Shown here in pieces: positions 1 to 8,453 of a stretch of DNA of 11,328 bases. The position numbers and the translations under genes were made by a program. The notes under the pieces were generated by a model. That model did no database searches, had not been told where the DNA came from, and saw only the letters and a program-made list of their open reading frames with translations. This stretch comes from Tetmemena sp. SeJ-2015 (lineage: Eukaryota > Ciliophora > Spirotrichea > Sporadotrichida > Oxytrichidae): positions 1-11,328 of the forward strand of contig JAJKFJ010024899.1 of assembly GCA_027382625.1 (NCBI GenBank). The letters are read 5' to 3'. Every line of letters starts with the position of its first letter. Within the stretch, counting starts at the first letter, position 1.

Positions 1-1481
1 AGCAAAAGATTCGGAAAGTTTAAGCCTCGTGCCTAATCAGTAGCTGATTACCAGCCTCTCAAATACGAGGCAGCTCATCATCAAAATATGATTGTAGACT
101 CTGACTAAAGGAACAATAACCTAGTTCAAGTTGACGACCCAAACAATTTTCATGATTATGATGAAGAAACTGATTTCAGAAATGTAAGACTGAGCCAAAA
201 TAATCCCTGGTTAACTTAAAACTAGGAGAGGGAAAATTCTACCTCTGAGAATCAAGTTCGCAGGATAAACACTTCAACTATGTTCTAAAGTGGAGAGGAA
301 TCCAAAGTGCGCGGGGGCTTTAAGAAACTCAGACTTTACTGCCACAATTGCTCAGTTATGTGCTGCAGGAAAAACAATGAAGATGAGGAGCAAGATAAAT
401 ATTTAGACGAGGAAGATAAGCCACCTAGCTTAAAGTGTATTGTTTCTTAATAATTTTCTTAAAATTAATTAGCGATAACTTTAATCTTGGGTATGGATCT
501 TCTAGATAAGAATCCCACTCGTAGTCCTCGCAATCCTCTCAGCTAAGCAAGATAATTAACGAGCATACAGTTGGCAACACTGACCCTAAAACTCTCTCTC
601 ACCTAATATCAATGAGTTAGATGAAGGCTAAGAAAAGAGATTGAAAATTAATATAAGAAGATTTGGTATTAATTTTACGATGCTTTAATATTCATGCAAG
701 GTTATGAAACAAAATTTTAGTAAATTCAACTGTGCATATAATAAATTCTAATATGATGTTCAATGAAAGATCAACTATTAGCAAAGAGGGCTTTGATGAA
801 CTTGAAAGGAGCTAGAAGACGCAATATTTCAAAAATAAAGAATGCATTCATTATAAATATATTTGCTTTGCCTCTTGGCTTAACACCCAGTAATCTTTTA
901 TTATAAATGCCATATAATTTAATTTATGAATATCATATAGTCACTAATTCGTTTTTAAGATAAATTTGCAAAAACTCAAAGATGCATCTGCCACTCGTTA
1001 AGGCTTCATCAGCAGCTCTCTACGAAGAAAAATTTGGCCGATAATTCTTCAAGTAGCTTCGCTGTCCCCTAACTAAAATATTCTGTCTTAAGAAGAGAAA
1101 TAGACTGAATAAAGTGGGAGATAGGTGCAGCAACCATTGTCAGCTTTTGATAAAATTCAGTTGAGATACTCTGATATTTTTTATATTCCTATAATTTTGA
1201 ATATATGTAAAGTTTGATAGTATGAAAGTGCCATGTAAGGAGAAAATGCAAGTTCAAATATATGTTTAGTTTTCCTTCAGAAAATGATTTCAGAGCCTAA
1301 TATTCCTACATAATCATATTTTAAATGTGTGCCACCTTCCATTTTATTTATACTTTGAATCAACTAGTCTAGAGCTGCCGCTAAAACTTCCAGAGCATAG
1401 AGACAGCTACTAAATTAGAAAGGATATTGAAAGGTCTTTGAACAACTTTGATGTCTGTTCTACTATGACTAAAGAAGAGAA
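1..1481 (+). CDS. TBC-domain Rab GTPase-activating protein, partial (5' end outside window, 3' end not found)
   Basis: Read with TAA/TAG as Gln. Likely coding pieces are 1-434, 473-600, 602-665, 721-889, 941-1159, 1229-1326 and 1373-1481, joined by candidate GT...AG introns plus one frame change inside 584-650; together about 400 residues. The first ~200 residues are acidic, polar and Ser/Gln-rich. The segment near 990-1060 reads GFISSSLRRKIWPIIL, matching the start of TBC domains (LRxxxWPxLL). The last piece contains HRDSYQIRKDIERSL: IRKDIER fits the TBC arginine-finger motif IxxDxxR, with the finger Arg at 1432-1434. Spacing and the H-R-D-x-x-Q-I context recall the TBC1D20/Gyp8 branch. TBC proteins speed GTP hydrolysis by Rab GTPases in vesicle traffic. 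The second catalytic motif (YxQ) and the rest of the domain were not found downstream. The family call is fairly firm; exon borders are approximate. Confidence 0.62.
435..472 (+). other. candidate 38-nt intron in the TBC gene
   Basis: Begins GTGTAT and ends AATTAG and is almost pure A/T. Removing it joins the frame ending near ...PPSLK to a frame reading NDNFNLGYGSSRQESHSQ, which is open for about 60 codons. An alternative reading is a deleted segment bounded by the direct repeat TAGC (426-429 and 470-473), whose removal also restores the same downstream frame. Confidence 0.5.
584..650 (+). other. frame change in the TBC gene, window containing a (CT)4 run
   Basis: The upstream frame (NEHTVGNTDPKTLS) meets a TGA at 651-653. 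The frame that continues (PNINELDEGQEKRLKIN) has a TGA at 581-583. The shift must therefore lie between 584 and 650. The run ACTCTCTCTC at 591-600 is inside this window, and removing one CT unit, or adding one base, joins the two frames as KTLSPNINELDEG. No GT...AG intron of suitable length was seen here. Confidence 0.45.
666..720 (+). other. candidate 55-nt intron in the TBC gene
   Basis: Begins GTATTA and ends AATTTTAG, A/T-rich, phase 1. Splicing joins ...KINIRRF to VNSTVHIINSNMMFNERSTI and keeps an open frame through 889. Confidence 0.45.
890..940 (+). other. candidate 51-nt intron in the TBC gene
   Basis: Begins GTAATC and ends ATATAG. It is 51 nt and phase 2 and contains an in-frame TGA that splicing removes. 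The joined frame continues directly into the segment that starts the TBC domain (INLQKLKDASATRQGF). Confidence 0.5.
1160..1228 (+). other. weak candidate 69-nt intron in the TBC gene
   Basis: An in-frame TGA at 1215-1217 interrupts two stretches in the same frame that both look coding (ending ...PLSAFDKIQ and starting AMQGENASSN). A GTTGAG...GAAAG segment of 69 nt would remove it without changing frame. The acceptor is not strong and other borders are possible. Confidence 0.25.
1327..1372 (+). other. candidate 46-nt intron in the TBC gene
   Basis: Begins GTGTGC and ends AGTCTAG, phase 1. Splicing joins ISEPNIPTQSYFK to QLPLKLPEHRDSYQIRKDIE, which carries the arginine-finger motif, and removes the in-frame TGA that ends the upstream frame. 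Confidence 0.45.
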
Positions 1482-2185
1482 GTAAGCATATTTGTTTATA
1501 AATTCCTGTATTTTCTATGCCATCATATCTTTTCTTTATTTAAAGAAAATGCTTCAAAATTAATTTATCAAATTATAACTCATTAAAGGATTATAAATAG
1601 TTTAAATAAATACTAAAAATGGATTTAAATATAAAGAGTGTCTTAGGTAAGATTTAAATTTAATGTTCAAAATAAATTAAAAAAGATATTTTTATTTTTA
1701 TAGGATTCTAAAAAAATTTCTATATCGAATAATCCTTTTTTAAAATATAGTTTATGCTCTCTTAATTTCTACTACAATTTGTTGAATTTTATAATAGACT
1801 ATTAAATTTAACTCTTAGATATATTTTTTTTAATTTTAATTTAGAAACAGGATATAGATCTTTGATGAGAAGCAACAGCAGCAGCTTATTTTTTAGTTAT
1901 ATTTGAATTAAAAATAGAGTGCAAGTAAAAATAATTATTTTATACTTTATATAGAGCTCTAAAATCATTCTAATTTTATAAATAAAGATTTGCTTTTCTG
2001 TATAGCTTATCTTTCTTTATAAATATTTTACTCCAGAAATTTGAAAAAGCTAAAATGAAATAAGGAGAGGAATTATATCCTAAGCATTAATTACAGTGCA
2101 TCATTTGAAGATTATAGTTTAGAGCATAAACAAGCTAGACTAATAATTCTGGGAATATTCTTTGTTAATATTTAAAATTTAAATA
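1482..2185. other. AT-rich block without a convincing gene
   Basis: Very A/T-rich, with long homopolymers and no strong codon structure. A GTAAGC donor-like site sits exactly at 1482 after ...MTKEEK, so an intron of unknown length may start here. A GTAAGA...TTTATAG pair (about 1645-1703) is also intron-like. Two islands are less A/T-rich: around 1845-1890 with a short CAGCAG run, and 2036-2160, where one frame reads FEKAKMKQGEELYPK and another SASFEDYSLEHKQA. Neither matches the missing second half of a TBC domain. The block could be a spacer, a long intron or an internal eliminated sequence. Confidence 0.4.
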
Positions 2186-2270
2186 ATGATGATGAACGCA
2201 TTTGTGCAATTTTAACAATACTCTCCTCAACTAGAAAACCCATTCTTCAACCCTTCTCTTTCACAAGGTA
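2186..2270 (+). CDS. possible 5' exon upstream of the importin-alpha-like gene
   Basis: Three consecutive ATG codons (2186-2194) open a frame reading MMMNAFVQFQQYSPQLENPF and ending near SLSQ, followed by GTAATC, a plausible donor at about 2268. Base composition is clearly richer in G/C than the flanks. It may be the first exon of the downstream gene, with further small islands near 2366-2425 (MNAVSNNLKQIPFASNSY) and 2530-2579. No acceptor sites could be matched with confidence, so this may instead be a separate short gene or chance. Confidence 0.3.
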
Positions 2271-2586
2271 ATCATAAACCCATATATAAAGCTATGCAAT
2301 TTATTATCCCTGATTTTAATTAAAATTGAATGATAAAATTTACTATCAATATTTTGATAAATATAATGAATGCGGTCTCCAATAACTTGAAACAAATCCC
2401 CTTTGCTTCTAACTCCTATTAATAAATATATTTATGTCAGCTTATTATAACATGCTTCCAAATATATTTTATAATTGTATAATACAAGAATCCTTAGCAA
2501 AGATTTTTTAATTTATTTAATAAAAGTAAGTACAGAGAAAGTTTCTCTCATACCTCCCTCAAATGTTGTTCCTAAATGAATAAAAT

Positions 2587-4882
2587 ATGGTTGCTGACTC
2601 TTTTACATTAGACTAAGTCATCTACAACTCTCATTCATCTTTCAACTAAAGTCAAATGCAGCAAAACCCAATTCAGGCAAGTGTATAAGTAGGAGCTCCT
2701 TTCAACTTTGCTGAGATACCCAAATAAGAAGAGTCTTTATTCATGAAGAAGGAGATATTCATGGTTAGTCTCAGGAGGAAAAATCGAGATTCAAAGCTCA
2801 ACAAGCTCAGACAACTGCAAAAATTATCAATGACTACTTGTGGTGAGGAACAGTCTTAAAAAGTATCCTAAGGAACTTTGAATAATTTACCATCATCAGC
2901 TACCACATTCTAAGATTCTTCTCCAATCATTTTTAAATTATTATAATCTAAGTGCTTTAACAGAATCGGCAAAATGTGACAAGTGATGTATATCAGCTTC
3001 ATCTTTTTATCATACTTTTATAGAGTTTGGAAGAAGAGATAGGCAATCTTTGCGAGATTTTCTCCACTTCACAGTTTTCGGACAGATAAGCGATTTACTA
3101 AAGTTTAGAGTTGATTGGTTAAATCCTGTTAGACATCTCGGACTATGATGTCGGTCTTAAACTTTAGAACTCTATGATAGACATCTGCGTTTAAGTCGTC
3201 AGGCAAAATACTTCGATTGTTGATGGTTACCTTTTAGTAAGATTGATTACTCTAGTCCGAATAAATTATATAGACTCTCTCAATCAGGATATTAGTAAGG
3301 ACAACTTTTTGGAATCTCAACAGCCGACAATACGATGTTTATTTTCTAATGAGCAATACTTAGTGGACTCTTGGAAGATTCTACAAGAGCTTGCACTCAT
3401 TTCAACCTCACTCTATCAGCAGCTAAATGCATCTCCCATGGATATGACCCAGGATTTCTTCGTCTTAGCTGGAGAGATTATCCTACTTTATGGTAATCTT
3501 GTAAATTAGGACCTGATCAAAGTGATACAGTCCTATGACTTGGTTGCCATTACAGACTTTCTCCACCTCCTTCATAAATCACTAGACTTCATGCTCAATG
3601 CTGACTAGAGCAAAATCAACGAGACTTCTTGTATTGCAGTTGATCAAAATAAGAAGCTATTCCCAAACTCTCTTTGGCTACTCGACAGGTTGATTCACTT
3701 TACAGATGAGTTGCAGAATTTCGAGAAGATTGATTCCTAGCGTCTTATCCACTAAATCATGTTTAGAATAGTCAAAGGAATATTTATGCTGATTGAGTTT
3801 AGCTGTGTGTTGCTGTGAAGTTTTTGACACAAGATAAACTTGTAGCTTTAATCAGTAAGGACACATAGAGCTAGGAATATACCTAGTCTATACTAGGGGG
3901 AAACCTTGCTTTGATTCCTGATATTGATGTCTTTCGCTATTTCAATGACTTCAAGCCCCTTCTGCAAATGCCTCTCATGAATATTGGAAGACTGGAAGAA
4001 TTGAGTAACATTGAGCTCTCAGACGTCTTAGCACTTTTCTATAAGTATGTAAAGAGGATTCAAAGTTATAAGAAGCTACAGATGGACTTCTTGCATGTTT
4101 TCCATTAGGAGGGCATCTTCAAAAAGATTGGAGCCTGCTGGCTGCAAAGATTCTCTCCTCAAAAGCCCAATGATGTCCTTAACATGAGATTCCTCAAGCT
4201 CATAAATAAGCTGATATAGTTCTCGGGAAGATTCTAACGATTCGACTATATCTATTGTTAGTGAAATTATGTGAAGCTTACAAATTTTAATAGAGAATTT
4301 TAAAGATCATAATTTCGATTACTCCCTATTTAAGCAATAATGTTGCTCTTTGATATAACCCAACTATATTTATTCTAATGTATGATCCACGATTAAAACC
4401 TAATGTCTTTGATTGGGATAATGATGAACAGCAAGAACTCTAAGATTAGTCGCCTTTCTCTAAGGATTTGCTTAAAGACTCTTTCAGCAATTCACATGCT
4501 GAGAGGCATGGAGGAATCCTTGGTTGTTGAGTTTTTGCAAAGTTCTAGCGTCCTTGAGCATTTGTTCAAGAATCTAAGGGATCACAATTTCTGCTCAGCT
4601 CTTTTGCTCTCTGACAGCTTAGATTTGATCAACATGATTTTGGGAACTTGCAAGCAGCTAGAGATAAATCTGCTCCGTGTCATTAGAGGCCCGAACATTA
4701 CTTCTCTTGAGGAAAAACTCGACATAGTCGAAGACTTGATGAATTCTTCAAAGCTTAAGAATTAGGAAACCTTTAGACTTGCAGAGGAAGTGGCTGATCA
4801 AATGAGGTTTTATCTTTCAAACTCACTTGATGGTTAAATAAAGTTCGAGTGTGGTAATAATAACTAATTAGATATGTCGTGA
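2587..4882 (+). CDS. importin-alpha-like protein: IBB-type N-terminus plus armadillo-like helical body
   Basis: About 750 codons if read as frame 1 (2587-~2941), frame 0 (~2944-3803), frame 2 (~3806-4882, with one intron), stopping at TGA 4880-4882. The start is the first ATG of the open frame; an ATG at 2563 or upstream exons are possible. Residues ~52-78 hold a basic helix containing SLRRKNRDSKLNKLR, which resembles the importin-beta-binding domain of importin alpha. After a polar linker, SLEEEIGNLCEIFSTSQF begins a long Leu/Ile-rich helical part as expected for armadillo repeats, ending with DNA coding KNLRDHNFCSALLLSDSLD. Importin alpha carries NLS cargo to importin beta for nuclear entry. 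This version is longer than the usual ~530 residues and divergent, and two frame changes interrupt it, so a degenerate or ciliate-specific paralogue is possible. Confidence 0.55.
3098..3167. repeat. nested inverted repeat inside the importin-alpha-like gene
   Basis: Outer arms CTAAAGTTTA (3098-3107) and TAAACTTTAG (3158-3167) are perfect complements. Inside them GACATC (3132-3137) and GATGTC (3147-3152) form a second perfect pair. The segment codes for the armadillo-like part, so the symmetry may be accidental. Confidence 0.5.
3797..3815 (+). other. sharply located frame change in the importin-alpha-like gene
   Basis: The upstream frame (…IVKGIFMLIEFS) stops at TGA 3816-3818. The downstream frame (VAVKFLTQDKLVALISKD) has a TGA at 3794-3796. 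The shift therefore lies within 19 nt. This window holds TGTGTGT (3804-3810) and a TTT run. Losing one TG, or gaining one T, gives a continuous product. GT...AG segments here of the needed length would be only about 14 nt, so an ordinary intron is unlikely. Confidence 0.7.
4257..4295 (+). other. candidate 39-nt intron in the importin-alpha-like gene
   Basis: Begins GTTAGT and ends AATAGAG, phase 1. It removes an in-frame TGA at 4262-4264 and leaves the frame unchanged, joining ...RFDYIY to QFQRSQFRLLPIQ. Confidence 0.55.
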
Positions 4883-5298
4883 GTTCAAAGGGAGAACTTG
4901 GACATCTCTTTCAAATTTGTATTCTACAAGCTTTATAGCCTTAATTTATTGATTAAAAGAAGAACGACAACAATAATCTACCTTTATTTTCAACTTAATT
5001 CGCAATGAAATATTTTTCTTTGAGATCATAAGTAAGGGAACGCAGTTTAATTTATTTAAATTGACGATTTACAAAAATTATAATTTGAATAGATAAATCA
5101 CGAAATTAGCAGTTCAATTTCATCTTTAGAAATAATTTATGTAGCTAAAAGCATACTACTACCTTCAAAATGCAATAAAAAGGAACATTTTCTAATTCTA
5201 TGCCATCCTAAAATTGATTGAATCTCTCATTTGCTAAAATATCTTTAGTACTCGAAGTCAGTTTACTAAATATTTAAAGATATACCTATTGATCTATA
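4883..5298. other. AT-rich spacer between convergent genes
   Basis: Lies between the TGA stops of the plus-strand importin-like gene and the minus-strand gene. It is A/T-rich with no open frame that looks coding and no recognised RNA or repeat; presumably it contains both 3' untranslated regions and polyadenylation signals. Confidence 0.5.
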
Positions 5299-7020
5299 TC
5301 ATTAGTGTTAATCAAAGAACCAAATAATTTTAGATTTATCTTTGAACTAATTAATTGTCTTTTTAAATAAATTTGATATCACGAGCTTAAAATTGATAAC
5401 TTGTTCCTAAATCATAAATTAGATTCTCTAAGTCCTTTGGAAGAAACTTAGTTAGGATGCCTATGGAGTCTTTTAGAGCTTGACCTCTTCTTTTTGTGAC
5501 TAGATTCCTCTCCTTAACTAGAAGTCTGAATTAGATAAGGCAACTTTGGTGAGCTAGAAGAGCTATCCTGGTTAAACTTATGGATTTTAGGTCTCCTGTA
5601 GCTCTTCACCTCGAGGAGATTTGTAGAATTAAAAAATCTTTTATTTAAAAAAAGAAGCTAGAGAATTATCTATCATCACTCTTTTCGTAGCATCTAGATC
5701 TTGATCTGAGTGACTGTTACTACCTTCAATCAACTGAGGAGTTACATTTGCGCTGTCCTAGAATTCGCAATAAGATAAGTTAAAGAGAAGTAAATGAAAA
5801 ATTCCTTCGGACTATTTCTGAGACTTGCAGCGGCTGAGCCTGTATTAATGTCTATGTTTAAGTTGATTTGATCCAATTCCATTTCCCCTCTTAACTCTTC
5901 GAAGGGAGAAAAGACTTCTTCTACTTAAGGCTTTGGCTTAGTCATCAAGGAATAAATTAATGTTAACTTAAGAATAGATGTGATTATCTTTACTAAGATT
6001 GTGATTTGTTATTCCTTGAAGGAGATTTAATCTGCAGTTTTTCCTCTTGAGGTATTCCAGCTGCTAATTGAGTATGAAATTTCTATTTCCCTCCCACTCT
6101 TCTTCTCTCTCCAGCTTTTTAATTAATTAGTCATCCAACGAGAGTTTCTCATCGCGTTCCTCTTAAATTTTACTTTATCTCTTTTTCAAAGGCTTTTGAA
6201 GTAAGTCTTAATCCTAATCTGGATCCAAAAGCTTCGACTTCTAATACAGCAGGGCCATTTAAAAAGAAACTATTCATAAAAAATATTCTCTCTATCGGGA
6301 GATAAAACGAGTCTATGATAGTCTCTAGCATTTTTATCTTCCTCAGGATCATAAAACTTTATAGAGGGATTAATATTTGTAAGATCTCAACCACATCTAA
6401 ATCCTCTTGCAGTCTTTCTTGAGACAAAGCAAATTTAATATTTGAAAATATTGGGTTAATTTTTAAATCTGTAGTTGTTCATGAGTATTGAAGGAATTCT
6501 AGTCCCTCGCAGTAGTTTAGATCTGACTGACTGTCTGAGTTTTTTAAGGTTGAAGCACTTGACGATGTAGTAGAAGTAATCTCTAATGGAGAAGTAGAAT
6601 CGCTTTCTTGAGAGTATCTCATCCGCATTTGCAGACGCCTGCTTCCTATCTTCCTCTGAATTATGCGTCTTCAATCCAAATTATAAGAGAAGTAGTAGAT
6701 GTAGTTTTATATCCTTGGGAGCTAGAGAATCTGCTTTTAGATTTCTTTTTTACTCTAGGGGAGGGATCCAAATTGCAGATTTAGATCTCATTTAATTTAA
6801 AAGGCAAGTTATTCTATGCAAATATTAAGGCGTTTAAATTGCTGCTCTGTTTGCCTTTACTATTGAGATTTACTTGTTTGGAGGATAAATGAAGGTTCTA
6901 AATATTTTGCGGCTAAATCTAGAGGAATCGAGTGGCCTTTCTTAAGTCCTTTTGAGAGAAAACTAATTAAACTTATGAGACTCAAACTCATTATCATAGT
7001 TTGCCTTTTTGATTTTGGGT
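5299..7020 (-). CDS. unrecognised protein gene, frame structure uncertain
   Basis: Not recognised. Reading TAA/TAG as Gln, the minus strand carries coding-like pieces from about 7020 down to a TGA at 5299-5301. In order: a basic Ser/Lys-rich part (SPRVKKKSKSRFSSSQ, ~6755); NSEEDRKQASANADEILSRK followed by an aromatic stretch RFYFSIRDYFYYIVKCF (~6660-6550), which may touch a membrane; ERLQEDLDVVE (~6415-6385); DPEEDKNARDYHRLVLSPDR (~6350-6290); a charged probable coiled-coil part with KKLEREEEWEG (~6120-6090); VEEVFSPFEELRGEMELDQ (~5925-5870); and a Gln-rich tail. At least five frame changes are needed. Some fall at short tandem repeats, such as (CAGT)2 at 6526-6533 and GAGA at 6385-6388. No clear start codon was found, and no introns with good borders. 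It may be a gene with unremoved small insertions, a decayed gene, or a real gene affected by sequence errors. Confidence 0.45.
6523..6533 (-). repeat. CTGACTGACTG tandem repeat at a frame change
   Basis: On the minus strand this is CAGTCAGTCAG. The frame carrying the aromatic segment ...CFNLKKLRQS enters it, and a different frame (SDLNYCEGLEFLQYS) leaves it; removing one 4-base unit joins them. Both frames remain open for some distance, so the link is suggestive only. Confidence 0.35.
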
Positions 7021-7091
7021 CTCTAATAAAGGAAGATAAATTAAGATATAGGATAAAATTTTTTTTATCGTTTTAAAAGTTTCATTAATAT
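7021..7091. promoter_or_regulatory. short AT-rich divergent intergenic region
   Basis: About 70 nt, with a T8 run (7061-7068), between the apparent 5' ends of the minus-strand gene (5299-7020) and the plus-strand gene (7092-8453). By position it should hold the start sites and promoter elements of both. No specific motif can be named. Confidence 0.3.
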
Positions 7092-8453
7092 ATGAATATG
7101 AAGAAGATAGCAAAACAGATGATATAGCCTAAACATTAACACTTTTGAGATTTCGAGCATTGGCTTCAACTGCAGACGGCCTGGTCTATTTCATCTACTT
7201 AAAAAACTAGGAAGCCACAGTCGAAGGAGTTTTTCACTATATAATGAATGTGCAACAGAGCTCTCATCATGAGAAAATGCAGGATTTAGAAGCTTTTGCT
7301 AGCCGATCCCGGAGTTTCGAGCACCTCTGCTACTCGTTAAGAGTCACGCTATTAAAATCCATAGACATCTCTCCCTTTAATAGAGATGTCTATAGCTCTA
7401 TCGCTAGTTCCTTGATCGAAAATTGGCTAAGAGCACTCTAAGAAAGTTCTATGACGCTCACGTGGTCAAGCTTAAAGTCGCGAGAAGCGAGTTCAGTTTG
7501 AGTATGTGGAAGCAGGAGCAGATATTGAGGACATTACCTTAAGATTACAGAAAGATCCTGTGTCTAGCTAGAGAGAATGTTTGCATAATTTATTTAGACG
7601 AGACCATCTTCAAGCCCTATCGTGCTTCTATTCGATCTTTGGCTAAGTAATAACAGAATCACGTCATCAAAGATGGAATCAACATGGGAAATATGGCTAC
7701 TCTTGTAACTCGCATGTGCATTCCTTGAATCTTTGTCCTTAGTGAAATGTAGAATATCGAAAGCCTCTCAACAGAGTTCAACACATCATATGCAAATATC
7801 CTGAGCTAAGATTTGTAGTCTTCTATGATACCTTAGAGCTTACCTCTTGACGGCATGTAGCCTCTGCAGAGCAGGATTGTGAAATCGAGCTAGTATTCTT
7901 TTTGCTCTGATCACTAACTCTGCTCTTCACATCTCCACTAGGCTTTCTTCACAAAACACGCTGCTATTCATAGAAAACTTCTTTTTGTCTAGAGGCACCT
8001 CCCGGACTATGGGGCACATTAAGGTACTGACATCGGCTGCTATTGGGTTCAGGGCTGGATATTTAAGTAGATGGAGATATTTATGAAGGAGAATGTAAAG
8101 ATAGCATGTCTCTGACTAGTATTTTAAGTGGAGATCATGATATATAGAGTTTTAAAGAAGGCATTACCTTTGGTGGTCATGAATTTTTAATTTAAACTAC
8201 ATTCTATTACACTCTAGAGCTTATAAATCTGTAAATTATTTAATTCAGGCAATTTGGAGAGGGGTCTAACTAGCAATACCATACGAGTTGTGTTTTTATT
8301 TCTAATTTTTAAAATCAACCTATAATATTTAATATTTTAATAAATTTCACTTCTAAAGGTGTTCACTATTGTTACTCATAAACCTATAAGTCGACATATT
8401 AGTTGATAGTCTATAGATATTAAATAAATTCATTTTTAAATTCCAAAATATGA
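7092..8453 (+). CDS. unrecognised protein with a MORN-like motif near its C-terminal end
   Basis: Not recognised as a known family. Proposed start ATG 7092 (MNMKKIAKQMI), then frame 2 from ~7127 (AQTLTLLRFRALASTADGLV), frame 1 from ~7444 (KFYDAHVVKLKVARSEFSLS), an intron at 7705-7752, then frame 1 to about 8050 and frame 0 to a TGA at 8451-8453. An alternative end is the frame-1 TGA at 8113-8115. The first 200 residues are helix-prone and the middle is Ser/Gln-rich. Frame 0 at 8073-8093 reads GDIYEGE, typical of a MORN repeat, followed by SGDHDIQSFKEGITFGGHEF. MORN repeats often tie proteins to membranes or the ciliate cortex; one motif alone is weak. Frame changes all shift the same way. Confidence is good that the region is coding and low for exact borders. 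Confidence 0.5.
7361..7393. repeat. perfect 12-bp inverted repeat with 9-nt loop
   Basis: ATAGACATCTCT (7361-7372) and AGAGATGTCTAT (7382-7393) are perfect reverse complements, separated by CCCTTTAAT. It lies inside the coding part of the 7092-8453 gene, where it encodes SIDISPFNRDVY. The stem would be stable in both DNA and RNA. Confidence 0.85.
7705..7752 (+). other. candidate 48-nt intron in the 7092-8453 gene
   Basis: Begins GTAACT and ends AATGTAG, phase 0, length divisible by three. It contains the only in-frame TGA (7726-7728) of an otherwise open frame running from ~7444 to 8113, and splicing joins INMGNMATL to NIESLSTEFNTSY. This is a better explanation than readthrough of TGA. Confidence 0.6.

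Noticed and set aside
6138..6352. Alternative minus-strand frame reading MLETIIDSFYLPIERIFF
   Set aside because: Open, but the overlapping frame reading DPEEDKNARDYHRLVLSPDR has a stronger purine-first codon pattern and lower G/C at third positions; kept as an uncertainty in the gene entry.
7560..7620. YLDET motif suggesting a Tc1/mariner or TBE-type DDE transposase
   Set aside because: Only a single Asp-Glu motif is present. No second Asp block, no matching helix-turn-helix start, no terminal inverted repeats and no C4A4 ends were seen, and the gene has a normal short intron.
7726..7728. TGA as a sense codon inside an open frame
   Set aside because: It lies inside a 48-nt phase-0 GT...AG intron candidate, and TGA otherwise acts as the stop in the window.
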